A stretch of DNA of 54,814 nucleotides. Source: Mastigamoeba balamuthi (lineage: Eukaryota > Evosea > Mastigamoebida > Mastigamoebidae). Positions 27,629-37,902 of the stretch are shown one piece after another. Made by a program: the position numbers and the translations under genes. How positions within the stretch are numbered: position 1 is the stretch's first letter; the number at the start of each line of letters is the position of its first letter. The stretch lies in contig CACRSC010000004.1 of NCBI GenBank assembly GCA_902651635.1, positions 615,701 to 670,514 of the forward strand. Reading direction: 5' to 3'. A model generated the notes under the pieces. That model saw only the letters and a program-made list of their open reading frames with translations, searched no databases and had not been told where the DNA came from.

Positions 27629-30121
27629 TCATTTGTGGGCAGTCTGCTGCGGGTACTGAGAGACGACCTTGGCCTGTTGCTGGGGGACCTGCTGCGTCGT
27701 AACCTGCTGTGGTCGCATTGCGACGCCCTGCATCTGCTGCCACTGCTGGGCCTGCAGCTGGAGCTGATACTGCTGCATCTGCTGCTGGTACATCTGCATC
27801 TGCTGCGGGGTCACCTGGGCAACTCCGTACTGCGGCTGCATCCCAGCCTGAGGCTGCAGGGAGGTCGGACGGCTCTGGTGCGCCATCACCCCCTGCTGGT
27901 GGAGCATCTGAGGAGGAACCTGCATCATCTGCTGATACTGTACAGCGGGAACACCCATGGCGTAGCTCGCTCTGAGCTGCTGCTGCTGCTGGGCGAGGAT
28001 CTGCTGGTACTGTTCCTGCGTTATGGTACCGGACCTGACGAGCTGCAGCTGCTCCGGGGTGAGCCCCGCAGTGCTTATCATGACCGGCTGCTGCACCTGC
28101 GGCTGTATCATCGTCTTGGGCACGGCATAGACAATCCCGCCCTGCTGGCACAGAACGTACCCAGGGGGCACCGACACGCCGGGATTGAGCGACACCCGCG
28201 AGGGATCAACCGGCGTCAGGGGCATATGCGGCTGGAACGCTGCAGGAGTCGCTGCCTGCACCGCGGGTGTCTGCCGAACCGCCGTGGCAGACGACGTGGC
28301 AGACGACGTGGACGAGACAGAGGAGACTGCCGCCGACGACGACGCGGGCGCTGTTGGAGGCGCCGAGAGAGCGGAGCCCGCGTGCGCTGTCAGCGAAGGG
28401 TCGAGCTTCAGCTGGCTTATCGTCCGCGACTTGAGCGTCAAGGTGGGGTCGAGCTTCAGCTGGGGCAGCGCCGGTGCAGGCGCCAGCACGGTCTCCGGCA
28501 CCGATTGCAGCTCCTGCTGCGCGCCACACGCAGACGACACGCTGTTGGGCGAGGACAGCCCGTCGGCAGACTCCACCATGCCGCCGCTCGCCTCCGAGTG
28601 CGGCGACGTCCTCAGGCTGCCGGTCTTCCTCGACGTGCTCGACCTGTCGGACGAGCCGCACGGCGACGCCGAGCGCGACGCCGCGGGCACAGCGAGGAAC
28701 GGCTGCGGCCTCGCCCGCGCGGCGCAGACGGCGGCGTGCGCTGGGGGAGTGAGCGACGTGGTCGACTCGGACTTCTTCAGCGCGCTCTGGTCCTTGTCCA
28801 CCGCGAGCTCTGGCAGGGACGGCGCCTTGCTCGCCGCAGTGAGCGCCCCGGGGGACCGTATACGCTGCTGCGCCACCGCCGGGCCGTGCGTCGGCGACGA
28901 CGACCCCGCGCGCTGGCCGTCCTCTCTCTTGCTCGCGAGGCTCGCCGTCCCGTGCGTCCAGCGCTGCGCGCGCGAGACAAACTGCGACGGCGCCTTGGAT
29001 GTGAGCAGCGCGGCTCTCGCCTGCTTCTCCCTCTCCGCGGACTCTTCCGCCGTGATGGCCATGCCCTTGGCCTGCAGCCCCGCGAGCGCCGCTGCTATCC
29101 CCCCGGGCTTCCCCCTGATCACTGCCGCCGCCACCGCTGCCGACGACGGCGGCGCAGCGGCGGCGCTGTTTTCCTCCTCCTTCGGCCTATGCGGCTGCAC
29201 TTGCGGGAGCGGGCGCTGCGCCGTCGACGAGGCCACTCTCGCGCCCGGCTTCGCAGACGCCGGCGGCGGTGCGGGGAGCGGACCCCGCGGCGTCTTGACG
29301 GCGGCAGGCAGGGGCGGCGGCGGTATGTCGACAGGCGCTGGTGGCTCCACAGGCGGCGGGGCAATGTCGACAGTCTGCCTCGGGCTCGCGGGCAGGGGCG
29401 GGGGTGGGATGTCCGGGACACACGCCGGGACCCTGGGCGAGGCGGCGACCGCTGCTGGCGGCACCGGCGGCAGCGGGGGCAGTGGGGGCTCCTCCTCTTC
29501 AGGCGCCGGGGGCGGCGGTGGCGGTGGCGGCTGCGCGGTCCGCGGGAACGACGGCGACTTCGACTGGGACCCGTCGTCCCTGAACGACCTGGGCGTGTGC
29601 GCTCCCTCGTCACCCGACGTGTCGCTGTACCCGCACGAGAGGCCATCTTCCAGTGCTGCCAGGCGACAGGAAAAGGACGAAGGGGGGGTAGCGGTTTTAA
29701 TGAGCAAAGCAGGACAGGACACGCGCGCGCACAGCACCGCAGCAACAGCAGCCGCGCGAACCTCTGTCGTAGTCAAAGCCGTAGTCGTCGGTCGACGAGA
29801 GGGGCGCGGCGGGTGCGGGCCGAGAGGCTCTTGGCGATCTCGGCGCCTGCAGTTTGCCCGCGAGCGCCGCCGCCACGATGGGCGAGATGATGGGCTTCCT
29901 GCGCGGCACCGCGGGCTGCTCGTCCGACACAGCGAGGCCGGGCGCCTGCTCCCCACGCGCGAGCTCCGCCAGCCGCGAGCTGTCCACCCCGCGCGCTGCC
30001 GACGTGGGGACGGGGTTCAGAAGACGCAGCAGATTTTGCACCCGGGGCGCGGAGCGGCGAGAAGTGTACGGGTGGGTGACGAGGAGTAGGCGGAGAGCAG
30101 GTCGGGCTCCCCGTAATCCAT
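27629..30121 (-). CDS. Large Pro-rich and Gln-rich protein of unknown function
   Basis: Three exons (30121-30070, 29995-29762, 29655-27629) give 770 residues. The N-terminus is acidic and Ser-rich (MDYGEPDLLSAYSSS). A poly-proline tract, PPPPPPPP, and several PPPPLP motifs resemble profilin- or SH3-binding regions of actin regulators. Two related short segments, SPIVAAALAGKLQ and GGIAAALAGLQAKG, flank the proline region. The middle is Ser/Ala-rich. An internal repeat, PQLKLDPTLTLKS and SQLKLDPSLTAH, lies about two-thirds along. The last 200 residues are Gln-rich (MQMYQQQMQQYQLQLQAQQ), prion-like in composition. I recognise no catalytic domain; an actin-scaffold or RNP role is only a guess. 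Confidence 0.7.
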
Positions 30122-30619
30122 GGGAGAAGCTGTGGGGGCGTGGGGAGTGTGGGTTGTGGGATACAAGGTCTGTGTCGGAAAATAAAGTGATGCGATTAGT
30201 GCCTTCAGCAGACAGTTGCACCCCCCACACTCTAGTTGCCCAAGAAGGGCGCCTGATTGCCGTCGGAGTTGAAATGCTCTCTGTGGCCGCTCAACTCGAG
30301 CGATGACAGAGGGACGCAGCGACCCTAGTACGGATCCGAGGACACCACAGGGGGAAAACAGAAGAAAAAGGGGTCAAAAAGCCGGTTGAGAATACTTGCT
30401 GTTCAAGATTCAATTGTCCTCGGAGCCTGCACCACATGACCTTCTACTTTCCAGCTCAATAAAATGATCGACCGACCAATTCGTACGCTTCCAAATAGCA
30501 TTCTAAGCAAGGATCTGGCTCTGTACAGCAGCCGTGAGGTCATCGGCAGCCAGGCGAGGTATCTTCTTACACGAACTTGATTAGCACGGCAGTTGAGCCA
30601 CCAACGGCGGTAGCGGCCG
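30122..30619. other. Intergenic region, no gene seen
   Basis: About 500 bp holding the upstream region of the Pro/Gln-rich gene (a minus-strand TGTATCC near 30158) and the 3' flank of the MTFR-like gene. It has lower GC than its surroundings near 30.42-30.60 kb. No coding signal that I trust. Confidence 0.4.
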
Positions 30620-31369
30620 TCAATCTTCGGCGTCGGACTCGTCCTTGGTCGGCGACGAGTTTGCGTTCTAGGCACCACGTTCAATAAGTGGAACAGGGGA
30701 AATGGGAGCGAACGAACGCGCCTTGAACTTGTTCTTCAAGGCCCGGGCAATAAGTGCCTGCGGCGAGTTGCGGTCGTGGACTTGTCGCCTGGGACGCGTG
30801 CTCTCCCTGATCGGCGTCCCGCCAGGCGACCTCTCCCACGCGCCCGAGACCCTGCGCAGCTTCTTGGCCGAGCTCAGGATGTCCTTCAAGTCGGGCGCCA
30901 TCCCCTTCTTCACCGACTGCCTCCTCTGCGCAGCACGCATCCCCGGTCAGCACCGGACAACCAGCAAGGGCCCCCTCGTCTCGCCAGCACTCACGGCCTT
31001 GCGGCTGGGGCTCGGGGTGCCGAGCGGGGAGAGCGACCGCTGCTGCCTCGCCGGGGTTCGCAGGACTCCGGGCAGCGGGGGCGGAGGCGGCGGCGGGGCC
31101 GAGGGCGGCGCAGCGGCGATGGGCAGCGGGATGGAGGCGTTGGACGGCGACGGGGCGAGGCTGGCGACCTGGACGCGGAGGCGCTCGATCTCGGAGCACA
31201 GACGCGCGAACGAGGCGTCGTCGAGCACAGCGCGCGGGGCTGTGGTCTGCGACGGGTGGCGCGCGACCGCGACGGACCGTGTGGCGTGGCGCGCCAGCGT
31301 CGGACCCGACTCTCGGACACCGAAGGCGACCTCCCCCACGACCTCGAGGGCGCCACGGAGCCAGTTCAT
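30620..31369 (-). CDS. Mitochondrial fission regulator (MTFR1)-like protein
   Basis: Three exons (31369-30995, 30925-30722, 30667-30620) encode 208 residues. DDASFARLCSEIERLRVQVA is the short coiled coil of the MTFR family, followed by a proline run (PPPPPPPLPGVL). The C-terminal half has DLKDILSSAKKLRRV, then the family signature WERSPGGTPIRE and ALIARALKNKFK. The acidic tail SPTKDESDAED appears only after removing a 54-nt GC-AG intron (AAG|GCGCGT). In animals MTFR1, MTFR1L and MTFR2 localise to mitochondria and promote fragmentation. The order of motifs and length are close to the animal proteins. I used the ATG before NWLRGALEVV. Confidence 0.85.
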
Positions 31370-31633
31370 CCGGTCGTGTAACGCGGGAAATTCCGACAAA
31401 GAGATTGACGTATCGCCAGACGTCGTTGGTGCAGAGGCACGGAAGAACACTTGTGTGGGCTGGGCGGTTTTTCGGCGGTTTTGTTGCCCCAGCTCGTGTC
31501 TCCTCGTGCCGCTCTTGCATCGGCACACGTGTGCCCACTATGAAACAGAACTCAAACCGGATGAATCTGTGCGGGGGATGCGTGTTGTAGTTCTAGTCCT
31601 GTGATTTGTGTATCTCTCAGATTTCATTTCGCT

Positions 31634-33187
31634 ATGTTTCAGTCCGCACTGTTCCGCGCCGCGCAGTCTCTGGCGACCGAGGGGCAGCAGGCAGTGCGCA
31701 GCGGCTCCTTCTACCCCTCGCTTCCGTCCCTGTGGCCGTCCACTCCCGACCCGCCGGCCGCTGTGCGACCCCCCTCGCTCTTTGTGCGCCTGATCTCATA
31801 AACAGATATCGGATCTGCCGTTCGCCATCGCGACGGTCGACGGCGCGGCGCAGGAGCCCGCCCACACCGAGAAGCCGCTTCCACTGAGCGACAAGGCGCT
31901 CGCCGCGCACGGCCTCGAGAGGGATGGCAGCCCCGGGATGCCTGACGACGTCCTGTACACGGGCGACCCCCTGACCGTCCAGAGGATCGACGACCTGCTC
32001 AGCGCGGCCCCCGTGGACCTCCGTGCGGGCACCCGCTCCTCCGCTCTTTCGCCTCCAAGGGTCCTGCATGCCTGACGCTGCCGCTGCACAGCCGAGCTGA
32101 AGTATGTGTGCAGGAGGCACGGCATACCGCTGGCCCGCAGGGGCAGGGTGTGGAGAGTGCTGCTGGGGTTCGAGAGCACAGACCCGGGGGGCAGCAGACT
32201 TGAGTACACGGCGCTGGTGTCGGATCTCTACGCCCCTGTCTCGGCGATGGCAGAGCTGGGACGCACTCCGGACGGCCCCCTGGGCGAAGATGTGGCGCTG
32301 CTGAGGCAGATCGACGTCGACGTGCTGCGGACGCACCCGACGGGGTTCACGAACCTGTTCAACGCACTCCCGTTGAAGCTCATGCTGCGCCGCATGCTGT
32401 TCGTCTGGTCCAAGACGAACAAGGACGTTGACTACTTCCAGGGGCACGCCTGCGCATCAGTATTCGCGCGCGACTGACTCGCCTTTCAGGCTCAACGAGA
32501 TCTGCACTCCGTTCATCATTGCCTTCCTCCACGAGGCACTCAACGGTATTCTGTTCTTTGCACAACTCGTCCCTTAATGTACGAAAACAGGAGACATCTC
32601 CGAGAAGGCATGCTTGGCCGCAGACAAGGAGAGGCTTGGCGAGGTCGAGTCGGACGCGTATCTGGGAACCGTGAAACTGATGAACCTGCTCAAGGCACGC
32701 CGAAGACCTTGCTCTGGGCGCCACTAACGCGCACGCATCTCAGCCGTACTCCAAACTCTCGACGACGAAGTTGCACGCCGAAGTCATGCTCAGAAGGATC
32801 GAGGATGTGGTGGCATACTGCGACAGCGCTCTGTGGAAGCACCTTCAGCGAGAGAACGTGCAGTTGGTCCAGATAATGTTCCGTTGGGTGCTCTGCCTGA
32901 TGTTGCGCGAGCTGCCCATCAAGGACGCTCTGGTCGTGTGGGACGCGGCACTGTCGGACGCCGTGAGCCCCGCGCAGACTTTCATCTTCGTGGCGGCGGC
33001 TCTTCTGCTGCAATTTTCGGCAAAATTGCAGGAGCTCGACCAGGACTCCCTATACCTGTACATGCGGAGCCTGCCCGTATGGTGGAACGAGGACTACACA
33101 AAGCTCCTGCTGGGCAAAGCGACTTCGCTGAGGCTGACCTGCCACCCCGACGAGCAAGAAATGAGCACTACAATACAATTTTTGTAA
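31634..33187 (+). CDS. TBC-domain Rab GTPase-activating protein (TBC1D22-like)
   Basis: Six exons (31634-31693, 31806-32022, 32092-32443, 32490-32545, 32591-32694, 32744-33187) encode 410 residues. The TBC domain starts near residue 98. RRGRVWRVLLGFES is the first box, RQIDVDVLRT (about 165-173) provides the catalytic arginine finger, and DYFQGLNEICTPFIIAFLHE provides the glutamine finger. The rest of the helical domain follows, with FRWVLCLMLRELP and a C-terminal WWNEDYTKLL. The order and spacing fit the TBC1D22 group. TBC proteins stimulate GTP hydrolysis on Rabs. Two introns use GC donors (GG|GCACGC and AAG|GCACGC); each is required to keep phase. Confidence 0.93.
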
Positions 33188-33585
33188 ACCCGGTGATAAT
33201 TCAGTCTCGCCGAAAGGACAGAGGGCGGAATCGCGCGTTTCAAATGAGAAATACAGGAACTATCTGAGAATGGTGAAAGGAAAACCCTCATTTTGGATCC
33301 AACGTGCTCTTCTACCCTGGACTCGAAACTTCGGCAACAGAAAAAGTGGCCCACGGTCGGAAGGTGGCTCCCCATTGTGTTGTGCTCCGGCGCCCCTTTC
33401 GCTTGCGAGAATGACAGGCCATTGCCAGGTCTTCATATCCGAAGAGGGCAATCAACCCAACACGACCGTCTTATTTTTGGCTCTGACGTGTCCGCCCGCC
33501 ACACAAGAAAATCGAGCAGCATTGACACCTGCACAGTTCGAAACAAGTCACGGAGAGACAACACACTGCCATCGCCACGGACGAA
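33188..33585. other. Intergenic region, no gene seen
   Basis: About 400 bp between the TBC gene and the zinc-finger ORF. Mixed composition; no conserved domain or splice pattern in any frame. Confidence 0.4.
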
Positions 33586-34062
33586 ATGAACATCTCAATG
33601 GCCCCGCTTCGTTGCCTCGTGTGCGGCGAGGAGACCCTGGACATGGCCACCCACGAGTCGTCGTCCACCCGCCATCAGTGGGCCCTCAAGACCCAGCACG
33701 AAGTGGAGGAGCTCGTGCTGTCCGAGCTCGCGTCGGTGAGCGCCGAGGACTCGCAGTCGCTGACCACGGACGAGTCGGAGGACGTGGACGACGCCCGCGA
33801 GTCGGAGCTCCGCGAGAAGGCCGAGGAAATCGGGCTGCTACAGGCCCGAGTTGCCGAGCTCGGGCAGCTCCACAAGAAGATGTCGCAGGCAATCGCCGAG
33901 GCGGACGACCGCATCAAAGAGGCCGAGACCGAGCTCTGCGAGACCGAGGAACGAGAGGCCAGCATCACGAGGCAGATGGCAGCGTCCCAGGCCGCCTCGC
34001 GGGCACTGGAACTCCGGTTGGCTGAACTTCTGAAGTCCACCGGCCCGACCGAGGTTTATTGA
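33586..34062 (+). CDS. Small zinc-finger/coiled-coil protein
   Basis: An intronless frame of 158 residues. The start has CLVCGEETLDMATHESSSTRH, a C-x2-C...H-x5-H arrangement like a matrin/U1-type zinc finger. An acidic Ser/Glu stretch follows. Residues from about 72 to the end form a strong coiled coil with heptad leucines (LREKAEEIGLLQARVAELGQ, then TRQMAASQAASRALELRLAE). No specific family recognised. A second ATG five codons in (MAPLRC) is an alternative start. GC3-rich codons match neighbouring genes, supporting a real gene. Confidence 0.7.
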   Translation: MNISMAPLRCLVCGEETLDMATHESSSTRHQWALKTQHEVEELVLSELASVSAEDSQSLTTDESEDVDDARESELREKAEEIGLLQARVAELGQLHKKMSQAIAEADDRIKEAETELCETEEREASITRQMAASQAASRALELRLAELLKSTGPTEVY

Positions 34063-34419
34063 GCGTCGGCAAACGCTAAACACAACTTACGAGCGTCACC
34101 CACCATGTCTGTCTCTATACCGCGGCACGGAGCCGCGGACAAGCTCAATAACAGCCCGATGTGCTTTTCCACCCCAATGCCATTTTTAGCCACCGAGGCC
34201 GCCCGACCTCGCCAGTATTGTTCCATCTTCCATCGCAGGCTGGATCCGCACTTTAAGATGTCAGGTTCGTCGTTAGCAAGAGGTGGTGCAGCGTGCTGCG
34301 AGCGGTCTTCCGAATCGCAGGGCGTCTTCCGCGAACCCGCAGATTTCTTTTCTCTCTGTGGAAGATTTATCCACACCAGCGCAATCTCCCGGCCGAGTGC
34401 AACAGCGACACAGCGCGAG
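34063..34419. other. Upstream region of PPIP5K
   Basis: About 360 bp. The PPIP5K reading frame stays open upstream to about 34105, so an N-terminal extension is possible, but nothing in it is recognisable. AAGATTTATCC, about 45-55 nt before the ATG at 34420, resembles the recurrent upstream element. Confidence 0.4.
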
Positions 34420-37400
34420 ATGGTGGTGACGATCGGGATCTGCTGCATGGACGTGAAGCTCTACTCACGGCCCATGGCGGCGATCCTGAACCGCCTGCGC
34501 CGGTTCGACGACATCACGCTGGTCCCCTTCGGCAACCGCTGCGTGCTGGAGAAGCCCGTCGAGCAGTGGCCGATCGTCGACTTCCTGATAGCGTTCGCCA
34601 GCAGCGGGTTCCCGCTCGCCAAGGCCGAGGCGTACATCAAGCTGCGCAAGCCGTTCATGATCAACGACGTCCTCAAGCAGCACATACTGCTCGACCGCCG
34701 GCTGGTCTACAAGGCGCTGCAGGACAACGGCATCGCCGTGCCCCCCTACGAGGTCTTTGTCGACGTTCGTAGGGCAATTCCCAGCTCCGCCGGCGGAATT
34801 GGGGTAGGGAGGGGGGCAATTCAATCTGGTATCTAGAACAAGAACAACTTCCCCTCCACCTCGGCGCTAAGTCGCTGCCGCACCGCCAGCCCAAGGAGAA
34901 GCCCGTGGACTTCAAGGAAAAGCTGTCCAAGGTGGTCGTGTCGGACTCGCAGGAGGAGCAGGCCATCATGCTGAGCGACTTTGAGGACAACCAGGAGGAC
35001 GCCACGCGCAAGAGCAAGTACTGGGGCGACGTGCGCCGGGGCCCCCCCAAACTCCCGCGCGGCCACAAATTCTCCGGCATTTCCTTGGGAAGCCTGACAT
35101 GTCACATTTCTTTTTCCCTCCCCCTGTTGCTGCTTCCTGCGCCCCCCAGAACGACCCACTGCAGGAAACGGACGACTGCATCACTGTCAACGGCAGGCGC
35201 TTCAAGAAGCCGTTTGTGGAGAAGCCCGTGAGCGCAGAGGACCACAACATCTACATCTACTACCCGCGGTCGTCCGGGGGCGGCAGCAAGCGGCTGTTCC
35301 GCAAGGTGGGGGACCGCTCGTCGAGGTTCTACCCGTGGGTGTCGACGGTGCGCAGGGGCGGGTCGTTCATCTACGAGGAGTTCGTCTCGACCGACGGCGC
35401 CGACCTCAAGGTCTACACCGTCGGGCCCGACTACGCCCACGCCGAGGCCCGCAAGGCGCCCACGGTCGACGGCCGCGTCAAGCGCACCGCAGACGGCAAG
35501 GAGGTCCGCTACCCCGTCATCCTGACGCAGCAGGAGAAGGCACGTGGGCAAATCAACTGATTCATTTTCAAATATTCAGGGGGCGGATTTCTTTGTCTCT
35601 CCTGTTAAATTGACCCTCACTCTGCCATGCGAGCTGTGCTTGCCTGACTCGACGGGGCTTGCGTGCCGTTGCAGGAGATCTCGAGGAAGATCACGATGAT
35701 CTTCGGGCAGAACGTGTGCGGGTTCGACATCCTGCGCAGCGACGGCAACACGTACGTGTGCGACGTGAACGGGTGGTCGTTTGTCAAGGGCAGCCCCAAG
35801 TACTACAGCGACTGCGCGCAGATCCTCTACGAGATCATCATGGCCCAGCTGCACCCCTTTGCCGAGACGTTCAGCACGGCCTCGCTTCTCGTGCAGGAGA
35901 AGGACGCCATGCTCGAGCGCGTCCCCGAGGAGCCGCAGGCGCCCACGTGCGGCCCCATGACGCCCGGGGCCAAGGTCCGCGAGCTGCGCTGCGTGCTGGC
36001 GGTCATACGGCACGGGGACAGGACGCCCAAGCAGAAGGTCAAGGTGAAGGTCTCGCAGCAGCACATACTGCAGTTCTTCGAGGGCCGCTCGGACATGACG
36101 GCGCAGGTGAAGCTCAAGAGCGTCCGCGAGATGGAGGAGTTCAAGAAGGCCATCATCGCCATCATCGAGGACGACAAGTCGGGCCTCAACGTGCTCTCGG
36201 AGAGCGTGCGCTCGTCCCTCAACGAGATCAACGACGTGCTCGCGGAGAACTCGACGTTCTCGGGCATCAACCGCAAGGTCCAGATCAAGCCGCTCGAGTT
36301 CGGGCCCTCGGGAGAGGTCAAGCGCGTCCTGCTCATCTTCAAGTTCGGCGGCCAGCTCACCGACTTTGGGAGGAAGCAGGCGGACCTCCTGGGGAAGCTC
36401 TTCAGGCACAAGATGTACCCCGCCGACAGGGTGCGCAGGCGGCCAGCAGAGCCCACCCTCCCACACAAGCCCGCACTAACCCGCGGCCAATCGGGCAGCT
36501 CGGGATGCTGAGCCTGCACTCGTCGTACGCACACGACCTCAAGTTCTACGCGTCGGACGAGGGGCGCGTGCAGATGACGGCGGCTGTGTTTGCGCGCTCG
36601 TTCCTCGAGCTCGACGAGGAGGAGATCGTGCCCATCCTGTTCGCCCTCGTGTGGAACGACCGTAGGGCGAACCTCCTGCTCGAGCACTCGAGCTCCGACA
36701 GGTCCGCAATTGCGTCCTCCCCGAGAGTCCGCGCGCACCTCTGCCGAGGGGTCCAACTCACGCGCACTCGGCCGATGCACCAGCGAGCTGATGAGGACGG
36801 TGAAGAAGCAGCTGGCGACGATCCTGAACAGCGACCTCGACTTCAGCGAGGCCAACAAGGCGCTGACGGACGACACCTTTGTGGGCGAAGTCCCCGTCGG
36901 GCTGCTGCGGAGGCTGGGGCTCGGGCGCATCGGGAACCCGCGCAGGCAGCTGCACAGGCTGCGCGAGCTGGTGCAGCACGTGTGCCGCGAGCTGCAGGAG
37001 AAGATATACCGCGCGACGATGGAGGGCGGCTACGCGTCGCTGCAGCGCATGTACAAGCTGTGGAGCAAGATCCTGGCGACCATGTACGACGAGCAGGCCG
37101 ACAGGTACGACGTCAGCAAGGTCCCCGACATCCTCGACTGCGCGCGCCACGACATGCTGCACCACCGCGCCAGTGGCGTCAACTTCCGCACGCTGTTCGA
37201 CTTTGTGCGCGGGCTGGCCAACTGGGTCGTGCCGCAGGAGTACGGCATCACCGAGCCCGAGAAGAATGAGATCAGCGCCGAGATCTGCCGCCCGCTGCTG
37301 CAGAAGCTCATCTCGGACCTGCGCCAGATGCGCGAGCGCAAGCAGCTGCAGACGGTGACGAGGTTCTACTTCACGAGCGAGTCGCACATGCAGTCGCTCA

Positions 37401-37781
37401 TGCACCTGCTCGAGACGGGCCTCCGCGTGCCCCCGACCGCGTTCCGCGAGGAGAACTACATCGCCCACGTCGTCTTCAAGATGTACGAGAACATGGGCGT
37501 CCCCGTCAACGACCGCAGGCGCTTCCAGGTGCGACCATCTCCCCACCCGCGGCTTCTGTTTGCTCATCGGCTCTCCTGCGCAGGTCGAAGTGTGGCACAG
37601 CACAGGCGCCAACAGCACCAACGTGCCCGACCCGCCGGGCGACATGCATTCGTTTGTCCTGCCGCTGAGGCCTGTGGCCATGGATCTCGCCCTGGACAGC
37701 GTGATATCGTCGTTTGAATTCGTGTGCACTCCTCCCACCCGCTCGCCTGCCCCCAGCCCACCGGGTCCCACACCGCACTGA
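34420..37781 (+). CDS. PPIP5K: Diphosphoinositol pentakisphosphate kinase (PPIP5K/VIP1)
   Basis: Seven exons (34420-34764, 34890-35030, 35150-35539, 35675-36430, 36499-36701, 36784-37528, 37584-37781) encode about 925 residues. The N-terminal half is the ATP-grasp kinase: [71 protein letters not shown]. The C-terminal half is the histidine acid phosphatase-like domain, with [10 protein letters not shown] at about residue 404 and SYAHDLKFY near 555. The enzyme makes the inositol pyrophosphate IP8 from IP7 and controls phosphate signalling. The stretch after EVFVD differs from animal enzymes (a charged insertion with [16 protein letters not shown]). The intron at 35540-35674 has a GC donor (AAG|GCACGT). 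The first intron is my best in-phase guess. Confidence 0.96.
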
Positions 37782-37902
37782 GACAGCAGCGGACCGAAAT
37801 CGATTTGTTTCTTTCCCAACAGTCGCCACCCTTGCATGCGGGTAAGGCAAGCCGTTGTTTGCACACCAGCGGAAATGAACTCGTAGGCGCCAGCACAGGG
37901 CA

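Noticed and set aside
27605-29890. 761-codon plus-strand frame opposite the Pro/Gln-rich gene
   Set aside because: Antisense shadow rich in Arg, Leu and Gly. The minus-strand frame has coherent composition and splices in phase.
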